A DNA stretch of 64,000 bases. Origin: Euptelea pleiosperma (lineage: Eukaryota > Streptophyta > Magnoliopsida > Ranunculales > Eupteleaceae). Under the pieces are notes generated by a model. That model had not been told where the DNA came from and did not search any database. It saw only the letters and a program-made list of their open reading frames with translations. This document shows positions 11,998 to 25,200 of the stretch, piece by piece; positions within the stretch are counted from its first letter, which is position 1, and every line of letters begins with the position of its first letter. Location: contig CM068552.1 in NCBI GenBank assembly GCA_035048495.1, positions 17,174,753-17,238,752 of the forward strand, written 5' to 3'. The translations under genes and the position numbers were made by a program.

Positions 11998-13126
11998 GAG
12001 AAAAGATAAGGTCTATCCCTTCCTTACTCGTCCCCTACCTTTCTTAACCTCTGCTTTGTTCAGCCTTGCTTCCCCCGTCGTAAGAGTTTGCACCCTTCAA
12101 CAAATTTTAATTCTTTCTCAACTCTGGATTTAAGAATTGCCTTCCTCTTAGGGTTGTGACTAAACATTGTCTGCTCCCCAGATTCCAATTCCTGAAACCA
12201 TTCCTCTGCACTATGATCACTAAGGAATGGTCTAATCTTTTGCTTAATGACACTGTGTATGCTACTAATTCAACATCCCTTCTACAGATTCAGCCGTCCA
12301 CTGTTTCTGTTGAATTAGTCCAACACCCCACCACCACCACCACCACCCACCCGGAACTATCCCCTTCTGTGTCTTTTTAGCTATCAAGTTTGGGCAAAGC
12401 AATGACATGACTACCGGCTGCAAGTCCATTCATGGAGGTTATATTAGTTGTGATATTGTAAGTTTTTGTCTTTTCCCTTTCTTGCTAATTAGAGTTTTTC
12501 TCATTAGCCTCTCTCTTTGTAAGTATTTCTTTTTTTTTTTTTTAATTTAAAATTTTATACTATCACACTTCACTTGTCAAAAGAAAAAAGAAAGATCTAG
12601 GGTGTTTGAATTTGCATGGTCACTGTAGTGAAGTGGCTGATGAGTTATTTGATGTTTCTTTTTATGAGCTATCGGTAGACAAAATCTTCAAGTTGCTTAA
12701 CAGAGGAAGTCATTGATAAAACTTTCATGTTAGTTTTCCTATTTTGGTTTTGTTTTTGGTTAGTACTAGAGTAATGTCTTCTTTTTGGGAGATTGCTGCA
12801 GGTTCCTTTGGACTAATTGTTTCACATATGATCACCTCTCCATGATCAGTAATTGCTACTGGAAATTAGTACGTCCTGTTGGCTAGTTAGCTGTCTAAGT
12901 TGAGACTATTATCTTCCTAGGTCCTGCCAATATTGTCATTTTACTTCCTATGCATCATACATTTCTTTTTTATTTTATTTAATTTTATTGTGCATATGGA
13001 TCCATTTTTCCTATTGTTCTTGTTGTTTTAGTGTGTGCATGTGTGCTTCCACCATGTATGCTTGTGTTTGTTCTGTTTATGCTTCCTTCTGAACAATCTT
13101 CTATGCTACAATGCTGGAGAAATTAG
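11998..13126. other. unassigned; probable LINE 5' region then TIC40 intron
   Basis: From 12000 to about 12165 the antisense frames still look LINE-like (KRKAILKSRVEKELK). From there to 13126 there is AT- and T-rich sequence with no recognisable gene. I looked for a TIC40 transit-peptide exon here and did not find one. Confidence 0.4.
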
Positions 13127-13226
13127 GTATGGAGGGTTTTGCAAGCATTTCTTCTTCAAGCAGCAGAGAAACATCCTCAGTTGGTGTCAACCCACAGCTC
13201 TCAGTGCCACCACCACCCTCTTATGT
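13127..13226 (+). CDS. TIC40: TIC40 exon (Ser/Pro-rich linker)
   Basis: It encodes [16 protein letters not shown], then [13 protein letters not shown], the linker before the membrane helix. The donor GTAAAA at 13227 leaves two bases (GT) that combine with A at 13453 to make a valine codon. The acceptor after AATTAG (13121-13126) is the best candidate but is uncertain because the frame stays open further upstream. An ATG at 13129 exists, but starting there would leave no transit peptide, so I treat this as an internal exon. Confidence 0.75.
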
Positions 13227-16200
13227 GTAAAAAATTCTTGTTCATTTTCTAACTTATAAAAAAATAATAATTCTAATTCTCTCCATTTTTGTGTGGAAAG
13301 TGAGCAGTTATTATATGTCAATAATTGTACAGGAATTCTATGTTTTTCTATTAAATTTCATAATCTCGACGTAATTTCCTTATTTTTTTTTTTCAATCGG
13401 TTAATGGGCTTATTTCCTTATTCTCTGCTTTATCTTCTGATTATGTTTATAGAGGGTCGCCTCTCTTTTGGATTGGAGTTGGAGTTGGGCTCTCAGCACT
13501 ATTTTCTTGGGTGAGAAGCTTAGGGATCACTTATATGCCTTTGGCTATGATATTATTTTACTTGTAATGTCAAATGTTATATCTTAAGGTGCCTTTTGCC
13601 CTTTATATTTTATATTTTAACGATCTGAATGACATTGTCCAGGTCGCAACAAACTTAAAGGTAGGTGCATTCAATCCTTTTACCTTCTTTTAAGGTATGC
13701 ATTAGCCCTTTTGAATTGCTGGTGATGTTACTACAATGTTCTTTTCTGGAAGTATCAGGAGTATTAGCAGAAAGGAGATCCAATTGGCTTATTTTACTTA
13801 TGTTTCTGATATAATTTGATATACAATCTTTATTATGTGGTTTGACCACTGATATTGTTATTTGCTACACTGTCTTTTATGGAACTTAAAGGTTTTACAT
13901 GTGAATATAGCGTAGGGTGCTGGCATATTAATAGTTTTTTTTGTAACTGCAGTTTACTTTTTTCCATCTAGGGAATAGAGCAAGAAAGGCTAACCCCTGC
14001 TTATGAACTGGAAAAAAAGTGTGAGATAGGTTAACTACTAAAGAAACTTCAGCTACTTAATTCTTTAAGCATAACTTTGAGGGCCCTTGGAGGGGGAAGG
14101 TAACTCCTTGAATGCCATTAATGGTAAGGTGGTGTAAGGGAGTGACCTTGGGGACTTGCCAATGTGATTCACCACATAATGGAATTCGTTTGAGGATGGA
14201 CTCTAATCATCTAAGAAGCAAAGGAATGTGAATAATATGGTGGGTTTTTTTTGTTGGGAAAATTCGGTGTAATAGATACTTATAGCAGGACATATGGGTA
14301 TTTTCCATTTCATATATTCTAGGTTTGGGTTATTTATCAAAAAAAAAAAATTCTAGGTTTGGGTTTATTACTTTGGATGTATCTTGGCATGTAAGCCCAT
14401 TATCTTGGCTTGTAGGCCCATTATGTATGCTAAGTGCTAACCACTGTATATAATAAAATTAGGGCTGAGAGTTATCTCTCTCTCCCTTGTACACTCATTT
14501 CTTTCTTCTCCTTTCTCTACATGGTATCAGAGTCTCTGAGGCTCATAACTTCTTGAATACCTAACTGAACCATGCGAAATCAGAGGAGTTTTTACTCGTG
14601 AGATTGTGATCTACAATTTGGTACGACCATACATCCACTGACGTCAGTGTACTGTACGGTCTAGTCAGCATGTGAAGCACACATCTTGGTTTGTCTTGAC
14701 ACCCTCTGTTTTTTGGTGATTTTCTGGAATTTTTTATGGCCATTTGCAGGTTTTTTTGTTTTTTGTTTTTGATTAAGTGTATATTATTTTTTTGAAAGTG
14801 GTTTTATGGGTTTAAAGTTTGATTTTCCTGAAAAATCAGTTAGGGCCAGATTGATTTTGACCTGAGATTTGATCTTCATCGTTGGATGTTCCTGGATTGG
14901 GTTAGAAGTGGATAAATTGTTTTTTTTTCTGCTCTTTCCATTGATATATGGGTTGCCATGAGATTTGCATTGGTTAGTTAGTATTACTCCATTTTTTGAG
15001 AGACATTTGGGCTGTTTTTACAATATTTTTAGATATTTTGCGGTTTGGCTTGTGTACATGGGTGTTGTTTTCTTTATAAAATCATGTTACCTTGCTATGA
15101 TTCTTATTCAACTTGATAAAACATATGTTGGATAGTCTCTTTACTAACATTTGAGTCAATTTGGATTCATTCAATAATGGATTGTGGACTTGGAGCCTTT
15201 GTTTGATCCCATTTAATTCATGATTAGATGTATTGATACCTTGATATCCAAGCGTTTGTTTATTTGCCCCTTTGAGTGATTCTCTTTAATTAAGTCATGG
15301 CCGAAGAGATTTCTTCATCCACCATGTGATCTATCAGTGATAGAATCCCTTTTTTCTCTGTTAGTGGATAAATGCCTTTGGAAATTACCACCGTGAAGTT
15401 GAATAGATCAAACTACATACCATGGTCACATCCAATCAAAATATTTCTCACTTCTAGAATGTTAATGAGGTATGTTAATGGCAAGGTGGTTAAGAGTGAA
15501 CACTTCTTTTTACTATCATTGCGGACAGTAAAATTCACTGAAACATTGGATTTTTCTTTAAAAAGAAAACACATTTCGCAATAATTTAGCAAATTTCACT
15601 GTCTTTGTCGAATTTTAGTGAAACAAATCAGCGAATCTTATTTAATTTTTTGTTAAAATTTATATGTAATACATAAAGTTCAATTTGCCCATATAAAATT
15701 TAACAAGATATTCTGAATGTTGTCAAAGTTTAATTCATTGCTGAACATGCGTCTTAGTATCCACAAGGAAGTCTAGGAATCACTACTTCTTTGGGTTGCT
15801 AGCCTATCTTTGTGTTTACACAGTTTCCTATTTGTGGTTTTCTTTATTTTAATTTGATATATGTTGTCTACAGGGTTCAGCAATTTTCAAAGTCCATACT
15901 TAATCTAAATGTGGTTCTTTGTTTAATTAATCTTGTTTAAGGGTCACGTCTGTTGACGTTGTTATACTTTTTGTTTCTTCATATTCAGATAATTCACCGT
16001 CTATGTATCTTAGTTACCTAAGACACTGTGGTTAATTTAGTGCACATGCAAATTATAGCTTCTGTTTCAGGGGTACAATGCGGCATTATTGGAGAGCAGT
16101 AACCTTTCACTCTGATTTTTTTTGGAATATCCATTTTCCTAGGGTTTGTTTGTATTTATAGTTTAAACATTGGCTGGAATCTTCTTTCAGAAATACGCTA

Positions 16201-19200
16201 TGCAGCAAGCTTTCAAGACTCTGATGGGGCAGATGTCCTCGGGAAATAGCCAATTCAGCAATTCTGCCTTCTCTCCAGGATCACCTTTCCCATTTCCATC
16301 ATCCGCAACATCAGCCCCAGCTGCCTCATCTTCTCCTGTTGCTTCACAACCCGTTGTCACGGTAGATGTCGCTGCAACGAAAGTAGAAGCAGCACCTGCC
16401 ACTGAAGTCAAGGATGACACTAAAATAAAGAAGGAACCAAAGCGATATGGTATACAAGCTTTGCAGATTTTGAGCACCGTTATCTACTGTTAATTAGAGC
16501 ATGCATTCATACTTCCTACCTCAATAATGTTTTGTTAGTACAATGTTATGCATTTTGTTTTTGTGTGGATCATGAAATGTTTTTGTGCCTTTCGCTGCAG
16601 TAGCCCCAGACCCAATAGAATAAGTTCATGCACTTCTATCTGAATGTGTAGCTCATTCATTGTCTAGGTGTGTCTGTATTCTTTATTAATTTTTTTTTTT
16701 AAACTGGATGCTGCACAGTTAATGTACTTACCATTCTCATCTAATTGGCGAGTGCTAGCTTGATTGCTAAGTGGTGCATTGAAAAGTTTGTGTTTTTGTT
16801 TTACTTCTGGTTGATGTTGTGTCTGGAATTCATAGTTATTTTCCTCAACTCTTTCACTGAAATGTTTTTCCCGATGTCTATGTTAGTGATAACATTTGTT
16901 CTACAAACTTTGCTCAGTCTTATTTGGTTGGTTCAGTGGTTAATGTGAAGTGGCGCTGGTATGGACCTCTTGAGCTGTATGTCTCCCATTAATTGTCCCT
17001 TGTTGATATGGTATTAGAATAGGATGTCTAGGATTTTTTTCAGTCTGTCTCTCTGCAGAGTTGTTTGAAGAGCTGAATGAATATTTAATGAAAGATCTAT
17101 TCTGAACTTGCAGCTGCCAAAGCCTTTGACTTTCTCATTTTTTGATTTTCAATCTAAACCCCAGATGGGCATAGAAGCATTAGACTGGGCTTCTTATCCA
17201 TTGGAGATCCAATATTTAGTATAGAAACAATGAATCCTGATTTCGAGGTTTCAGAACGTGCCATAATGCATCCTGGTTATTTTTGCATCTGCCATCTTCT
17301 GCTGTATTTTTTTACTGAGTGGATATCTACAAGTTTATGGTTATTTTTCAAATATATTATTCTCAGATTTTTACAAGTTTATGGTTATTTTTCAAATATA
17401 TTATTCTCAGATATCCTTTTGGGATCTGTCGTTTTACCAAGGTGTTGTTTTCGGATAGGTATAAACAGAGCATAGATTAAGTTCAAGAACAACCAGAAGT
17501 ATGGCAGATATGATGCTTCACTGATATTCATTTTGTTCTAGCATATATCTGGTTGGATGCAGGCATGGAGCAGCCTTCCTCACACAAAATCTTGTTGAGG
17601 TTTTGGGTTGAGATAATTTAGCCAGTCCCAAGTAGTCGGGATAACACTTTGTTGATCAATTTAGAGCAACTTACCTTGATGAAATAGAATGGAAAGTGCA
17701 CACATCTTTCTTCCCTGTTCAGAATCTGCTATGATGTTTTTTCCTAGCAATTGTGCATTAGGTTATGAATGATGTGAACCTGAATTTGATGATCCAAGGA
17801 TGATGGGTGGGGATCCAATGACACTTTCTCATCATGTTTTCATTACTCTCTTTGTGGAAATTAGCTAAGCGGTGGCCCATTGTTCTTTTCCCTTTCTGAG
17901 GTAATTTTGGCATTTCGTTCATGAGTTATGGGTAAATGTGGACTTATCCCATTGGTTTGATTAATGGACACATACTTTTGTAGTTCTGTACTCATTGTGA
18001 TGTGAACCCCAAGAGAGAAGTGCCTCTTGCATGACTTTGCTTTTGATTTTGCCTTTATTTTGAGAGTTGGGTGGCATTTTTGTAATTCTTTACTTGGTGA
18101 CTGACGTTTCTGTAATTTCTGCTGTGGTATGTTTTGTAATTAAGTCAGCAAAGAAGTGCTTGTTGTAAAGTTGTAGGTCAGTTCTCTCTCTTAATAAATA
18201 GGAGAGGTCACAAGAAGGAAGAGAAGAATTTTTGAAATGCCATTTTTGGGCTAGAAAAAAGGTTCGGTTTTTTTTTTTGTCATGAAAAAGCTTTCAAAAA
18301 TATATTTTCTGGGGCAAATATGACGATCCAAACAGGCCATCAGTTTTTGAGAGAGAACAACCTTATTCTTGATACAGAGTTGGTTTTTGTTCTTGCTTGA
18401 ATCAAATGGAAACATCTCCTTAATTTCTGGAAATATCTCTCCTCTTCCTCTCTCAAAATCATAGGTCTCTGTGGAAGCTATTCAATATAATATCTTTCTC
18501 TCCTCTTCAATTTTCTTTCTCATTTATGTGTTTATGGCTCCACAAGAATATATTTCAATTTTCATGGCATCTTGTATGGGATTCACGTGAGTTAGTAAAC
18601 AGGTTATCCGATATGATTCTGTGGAATGGTTGATGAAAACCACAATCTCTCTCAAAACCACTCCATCCTTGTGATCTCACTGGAATCGACTGGGAATATT
18701 TTAAGACCACTGCAATATATTTTTCATGGGTTACCATCTGAGTCAAGCACAAAACTGACATTAACGTTGTTGCTTATTTGGCTAGAGAAAGATTTCTTAG
18801 GAGGAAGGACATGCTCTATAAATTCTACATTGACTTGATAAGTTGGATCCAGTCTTGTACTATATCCTTTACTTAGAACATTGGTACCTCGCATCCTGCA
18901 TTTTATGTTAATCCTTTTTCGTTGGATTGTTAAGATTTGATCTTCTGATCATATGACTTGATATGGTATCTATTCTTTTCAGCCACAAAGTAAGAAATCT
19001 GTCTCTTGCCAATGGGTCATCAGTCTTCTCTTTTCTTCCTTCTGGATTTGGCGTATGTCCCTGTCAAATTTTCTCTCTATTTGTATTATCAGTGAGAGGC
19101 ATATAACTGGAACTTGACTTTCCAACTTATTATGGGCATTTTCCAGTTCAAGTTATTAATAGCAAAGAGATTTCGGAAGATTGGGGTTACTGACAGGTTG

Positions 19201-22200
19201 GCAGCCAGTGTAAAACTTTTGCCAAGTCTTACCATGAATCCTGATCCATTATTACATTTAGCTCATGCTAGGGTGTTCCTCAGAAGTGACGTGTTGCAGT
19301 GGCACCCAGTTGCAGTGGGAAGTGGGCAAGGGTTTGCTAGGGCGTACGCTAGAAATGGTGCACTGCAATGGCACCTGATTGCAGTAAAAAGTAAGCTAGG
19401 GTTCCCACACCACTGGACGAGTGCGAGTAAAGAAGTTAGTCTAGGGAAGTAGGATTTGTCTTGCCAATTGGAATGTTGGTACTTTAGCAAGTAAGAGCTT
19501 AACGTTAGTAGATACAATGAAAAGGAGAGTTAACATAACCTGTTTACAAGAGACAAAGTGAAAGGGGCAAAAGCTAAGAAAATAAATGGTTCCAAACTTT
19601 TGGTACACGAGAGAAAATAAAAAGAAAGGAGTAGGAATACTATAGATAATGATATGAAAGATAAAGTTGTAGGAGTAAAGAGAATAGATGATAGGTTGTT
19701 GTTAATAAAAATAGTGATAGGTGAAGAGATTATTAACATTATTAGTGCTTATGCACCTCAAGTTGGATTAAGCGAAAGCATTTAAGAGAATTTTGGGAAC
19801 ATGAATGGATTGAAGCAAGGAATTCCTGATGCAGAGAGGACATTTATAGGAGGGGACTTAAATGGGCATGTAGGGGAGGAACATAGAGGATATGAAAGGG
19901 TGCACAAGGGATATGGGTTTGGAGAAAAAAATGAAATGGGAAGTGCGATCCTTGAATTTGCGATGGCATATGATCTTGCAATAGCAAATACATATTTTAA
20001 AAAGAGAGATGAACATTTAATTATGTTTAAAAGTAGAATAAATAGAAGCCAAATAGACTTTTTCTACTTAAGAGAAATGAATTGTCAATGTCTAAAATTG
20101 TAAGCTTATTCCAAGAGAGAGCCTGATCACACAACATAGGCTAGGTGTTTGTACTTTTTCAAGGGTTTTCCCTTTTTTCAATAAGAATCATCTGTACTTA
20201 TCAAAACAAAAAAAGAAAAGAAAAAATATGCCCAAGAATAAGGTGGTGTAATTTAAAGGAAAAAAAATGTCTTTCATAGATAAATTGGTAAAGGAAGACA
20301 TGTGGAACGTAGTAGTAGAGAATATGGTGATGTGGAATGTAATGGCTAAATTTATTAAAAGAGTAGCAAAAGAGGTCCTTGGGAATCTGAAGGGAAAAGT
20401 CATACACAAGAAAACTTGGTGGTAAAATAATGAGGTTCAAAAGGCCAATAGAGAAAAGATGATTTACTACAAGATTTGGCAATTGGCTAGAAACAATGAG
20501 AACTTAGAAAGATATAAAAATGCTAAAAATGAAGCAAAGTAAGTGAGGGCAAATATAAAGCATATGATAGTCTATATAATAAATTAGGGACAAGAGAGGG
20601 TGAAAAAGATGTCTATAAGCATACACGAAAGAGAGAAATGTTACAGATATAATTCATGGTAGATCCATTAAGGCCAACGATCAGAGAGTCTTAGTGAAGG
20701 AAAGGTTGAAGACTTATTTCCATAAATTATTAAATGAGCATAACATAATGAACATAGGACTAGATCGAAATATTAGGGAAAATATAGAACATACATACTT
20801 ACGTACAATTAGGGTATCAAAGCTGAAAGCAGCTTTAGTTAAGATGAAGACGTGTAGGACCTTAGGACCAGATGGTATCCCAATAAAGGTGTGGAAATGC
20901 ATGCGAGAAATTGGATTGTCTAGGCTTACTAAGTTATTTAACAATATCTTGAAGATAAGAAAAATGCCAGATGAATGGAGAAGAAGTATTGCAGTGCCTA
21001 TATACAAGAACAAAGGAGACGTTCAAAGTTGCACAAACTACCGTGACATCAAAATAATGAGCCACACGCTGAAATTATGGGAAAGAGTGATTGAACAAAG
21101 ATTAAAGTAAAAGACAAAGATTTCTGAAAACAATTTGGATTTATACTAGGAAGAGTTTCTAGAGAATTAATTTGGTCTTTATTGACTTAGAAAAAAACAT
21201 ATGATAGAGTTCCTAGAGAATTAATTTGGTGGGCATTGGGAAAGAAGGGGGCTCCAAATAGATACATTGACATCATTAAAGATATGATTCATATGAATGA
21301 GGGAGCAATAACTAGTACGTGAGACAAGTACGTTTCCAATCATCGTGGGATGACCCCAAGTATCATCTCTAAGTCCATACCTACTTGCTTTAGTTATAGA
21401 TGAAGTAAAAGCTCATATCCAAGGTGAGGTCACCTAGTGTATGTTATTTGCAAATGACATAGTATTAGTTGATGAGACTAGGGATGAGGTAAATACAAAG
21501 CAAGAATTCTGGAGGAATGTACTAAAGGTTTTAAAACAAGTCTAACCAAGATAGTATATAGAATACAATTTTAGTAAGGATGCACGTAGAGATGATTCGC
21601 CAATTAAAATTGACAATCGAGAGATACCTTGAAGTTGTTGTAATTTAGGTTGTGACCAGTATAGAAAAGATTAGAGAAAAGAAGAGAAATATTAATGGAG
21701 GCGGAAGAAGGTGAAGGTAGAGAAGAAGAAGAGGTTGTGGGAAGAGTAGAGAATGAATAGTTAATTCATTCTCTCACACACACACTATATATATATATAT
21801 ATGATGGGTATAAACCTTACAAAGAAGAAAACGTGAGTTAAGTGGTGGGCCCACATGGCTCCCACAATACAAGAATTCGGGTTCAGTGGAAGGCCCACTT
21901 AACCCATAAAGATACCCATATGGGAAGTGGGGCACAACCCACTTGAGACACCCACGTGGGTGTAAAACATAAACTCCAACAGATGCAGGACATTCAACCA
22001 ATACTCCCCAAAAGCTGTGATTGTTGGTAGCATGAGATTAAATTCCCTTATCTCATAGGATCAATCTAGGTTCTCGGTTGACACAACCCCTCTTGGGCCC
22101 ATATCACATGGGCCACCCCACCCCGAGTATGCCCAATTTACGCAGGCTGCCCCACTCGAGCCCGGTGTGAAAATGCCCCTGTATTACCAACACTCTGTTG

Positions 22201-25200
22201 TCAGGGACCTACTTATAATATCTTATATTCTACAGGGGGCCCTTGTAATATTGTAAAACTTCACTTAATATATATATTGGGTGAAATCGTGTAGGCTATT
22301 CTAAGCTCTACACGATTTCTCCTCTTTCCCCAATTCTCTTCTCCTCTCCTCTCTTCCATCTCTAACCCTAATCTCTTATTCTGGTTACGATCCAAGATTA
22401 CAACATGGTATCAGAGCATGGTTATGTAACCATGGCTCAATCCTAGAGGTCTGAAGAACCCTAGGGATTGCGAAATTCGATGCGAAGGGCTTTCCAAAGA
22501 AGGAGATCATCTCCCATGGATAGCCGCAGGCTTTAGAAGAGTCTGAAACCCTAGCCGCCCACTCCAAAAGGTTGGAGAAGTTCTCCCAGGCCTAGCCGCC
22601 CACTCCAAAAGCCTGGAGAAGAGCTATCAGGCATAGCCGCCTACTCCAGAAGCCTGGAGAAGAGCCAGCAAGCCTAGCCGCCCCTTCCAAAAGGTCAGAG
22701 AAGACCCTCTGACCTAGCCGCAGGTCTCAGAGGAGTCCAGAACCTCTCCATAGTGCTACCGCACCTATCCAGGAACCTTTTTTAGGTCCTCGGAACCATT
22801 CACAAGTTTCTCGCGGGTGGTTTTTTCTCCAATAGAAAATCTATAAAGGAGTTGTTCCAAAAAGGCCTGAATCCTGCTCGCGTTGCTCGCAGGAGGCTTT
22901 AAAAATAAAATAAAAAAGTGATTTGAACCTCCGCAGCAGCAGTTCGGGTGATTTCTTATCAGAAAAGTCTTCTCTACTACCATGAGTACATCTGAGGAGT
23001 CATCTTCTGCCAAGTCAGAGATTATTGTTGCCCCACCCAGTCTGGGAAGTCATGGTGATCACAGCCCGGGCCTACAGATCACTACGGTGAAACTCGACGG
23101 GACCAACTACCTCGCATGGTCTCAATCTGCCAAGATGTACATCACCGGACGAGGCAAAGCCGGCTATATCACTGGACGCGTCACTGCACCTGATTCCTCC
23201 GATGCTGCGTTTGAGAAGTGGGAAGCGGAAAACTCGATGGTCATGTCATGGCTGCTCCACTCCATGCATCCATCGATCAGCACAGGCTTCCTCTTTCTCC
23301 CGACTGCCAAGGATATATGGGACACTGCATCTTAGACCTACTCCCAAGATGGGAATTTTGCTAGAATGTATGAACTTCAGCAGGAGATAGCACATCTGAA
23401 GCAAGGTGATCTTCCTTTGGGATCATACTACGCTGTGTTACGCAGCAAGTGGGAAGAGGTAGATCACTACCAGACCTACACCCCTGCATGTACCAAGGAT
23501 GCTACGGAGTTCCGGAAGATGATTGTGCGCGGACGCATATTCGAGTTTCTTGGCGGCTTGAACCAGAGCTATGAACAGGTTCGAGCAAACATCTTGGGCA
23601 GAGATCCACCGCCGTCGACCATTGCACAGGTCTACTCCTACATCCAGAGCGAGGACAGCAGGAGGAGAGCCATGAGCTCTAAGACAGATGCTGATGTTCC
23701 TTTATCTGAGAAGTCTGCCTTGGCCACTCAGAAATTGAGCAAACCCACATCCAAGAAGGATGGGGATCTTGATGATCGTGATCGACTCAGATGTGATCAC
23801 TGTGGCAAGCGTCGCCACACTCGGGAGACCTGCTGGAGTCTTCATGGTCGTCCCGCACAGTTCTCTGGGGGGAAGCAAGGCTCCTCAAAGAAGCCTTCTG
23901 GTAGCAAACATGGAACCTCAGCTGCTCATGCCACCAGTCAAGATTCCTCTGATGTGACCCCTTCCTCTGGGCAGTCCAACACCTTCTCTAGCATGGACAT
24001 TGACAGGCTTCGACAATTACTTACTCAGCTTGATGGCCCTTCCCCACCTACATCATCCTTTGCTCAGACAGGTACATCCCATTCAGCCCACCATGTGTCT
24101 ACGGCACCCATTGGTCCTTCCTGGATCATTGATTCTGGTGCCTCCGATCATATGACTGGTATGCCATCCCTTTTCTCCACCTATAATATCTGCTCGGGTA
24201 AGGACAAGGTCCGTGTGGCCGATGGCACCTTCTCCTCTATCTCAGGGAAGGGTACTATCTCTGCCACACCTACTTTGTCTTTATCCTCTGTACTTCATGT
24301 TCCTAAATTCACCACTAACCTGCTTTCTGTTAGCCATCTTACTAAGAGCCTAAATTGCAGTGTTACCTTTTTTCCTACTCACTGTGTTTTTCAGGACTTG
24401 GAGACGAGGCGGATGATTGGCAGTGGTCGTGAGGATGGTGGATTGTACCTGCTCGATAGCCAGCCGACTTCATATTCTGTTGCACATCAGTCTAGTGCCA
24501 ATGTCAGTAGTTCTAGCGTTAATAAAGACCTGTTAATGCGATGGCATAACAGGCTAGGTCATTTACCGCTTTCAGTCATGAAGAGTCTGTTACCTCAGTT
24601 TGCGTCTATTCCATTTTTTGAGTTCAACTGTGAAACTTGTGTACTTGCAAAACAATGTCGGGTGTCTTTTCCGACTCGTAATAAAAAAAGTACGTTTCCT
24701 TTACAGCTTGTGCACTCTGATGTTTGGGGACCCAATCCCACCACTTCTATCTTTGGTTTTCGCTACTTTGTGGTTTTTGTGGATGACTACAGCCGTTACA
24801 CTTGGATCTACCTTATGAAATCAAAAAATGAGGTGCATACTATCTTTCAGACCTTCCATAAAATGGTGTGCAATCAATTGGGCACTACCCTAAAAGTCCT
24901 ACGCACTGACAATGGGGGGGAATACATGTACAGTGGCCTTGCCTCCTACTTTGAAGAGCATGGAATTCTTCATCAGACTTCATGTGCCGATACACCTCAA
25001 CAAAATGGGACCGCTGAGCGAAAGCATCGCCATGTCCTGGAGGTTGCTAGGGCACTTCTTCTTGGTACTCGGGTACCCAAGGGTTATTGGGCTGATGCTG
25101 TGTTGACGGCATCCTACTTGATAAATCGGATGCCCTCTCGTGTCTTGGGGTCAAAGTCTCCCCTTTCACTCCTGTTTCCTTCCTGTCCTGTGTTCTCCAT

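Noticed and set aside
12156..12380. Possible TIC40 first exon or small gene with a Thr/His-rich stretch
   Set aside because: No match to the TIC40 transit region, no downstream donor in the right phase, and CAC repeats explain the low-complexity stretch.
13129..13131. ATG as TIC40 start codon
   Set aside because: It would remove the whole chloroplast transit peptide; a splice acceptor just upstream fits better.
16187..16477. Antisense open frame over the TIC40 exon
   Set aside because: A shadow of the sense exon, whose protein and splice sites are well supported.
17560..17660. RTE-like LINE tail (CCAAGTAGTCGGGATAA)
   Set aside because: Only a few tens of bases resemble the tail, with no coding remnant and no microsatellite end.
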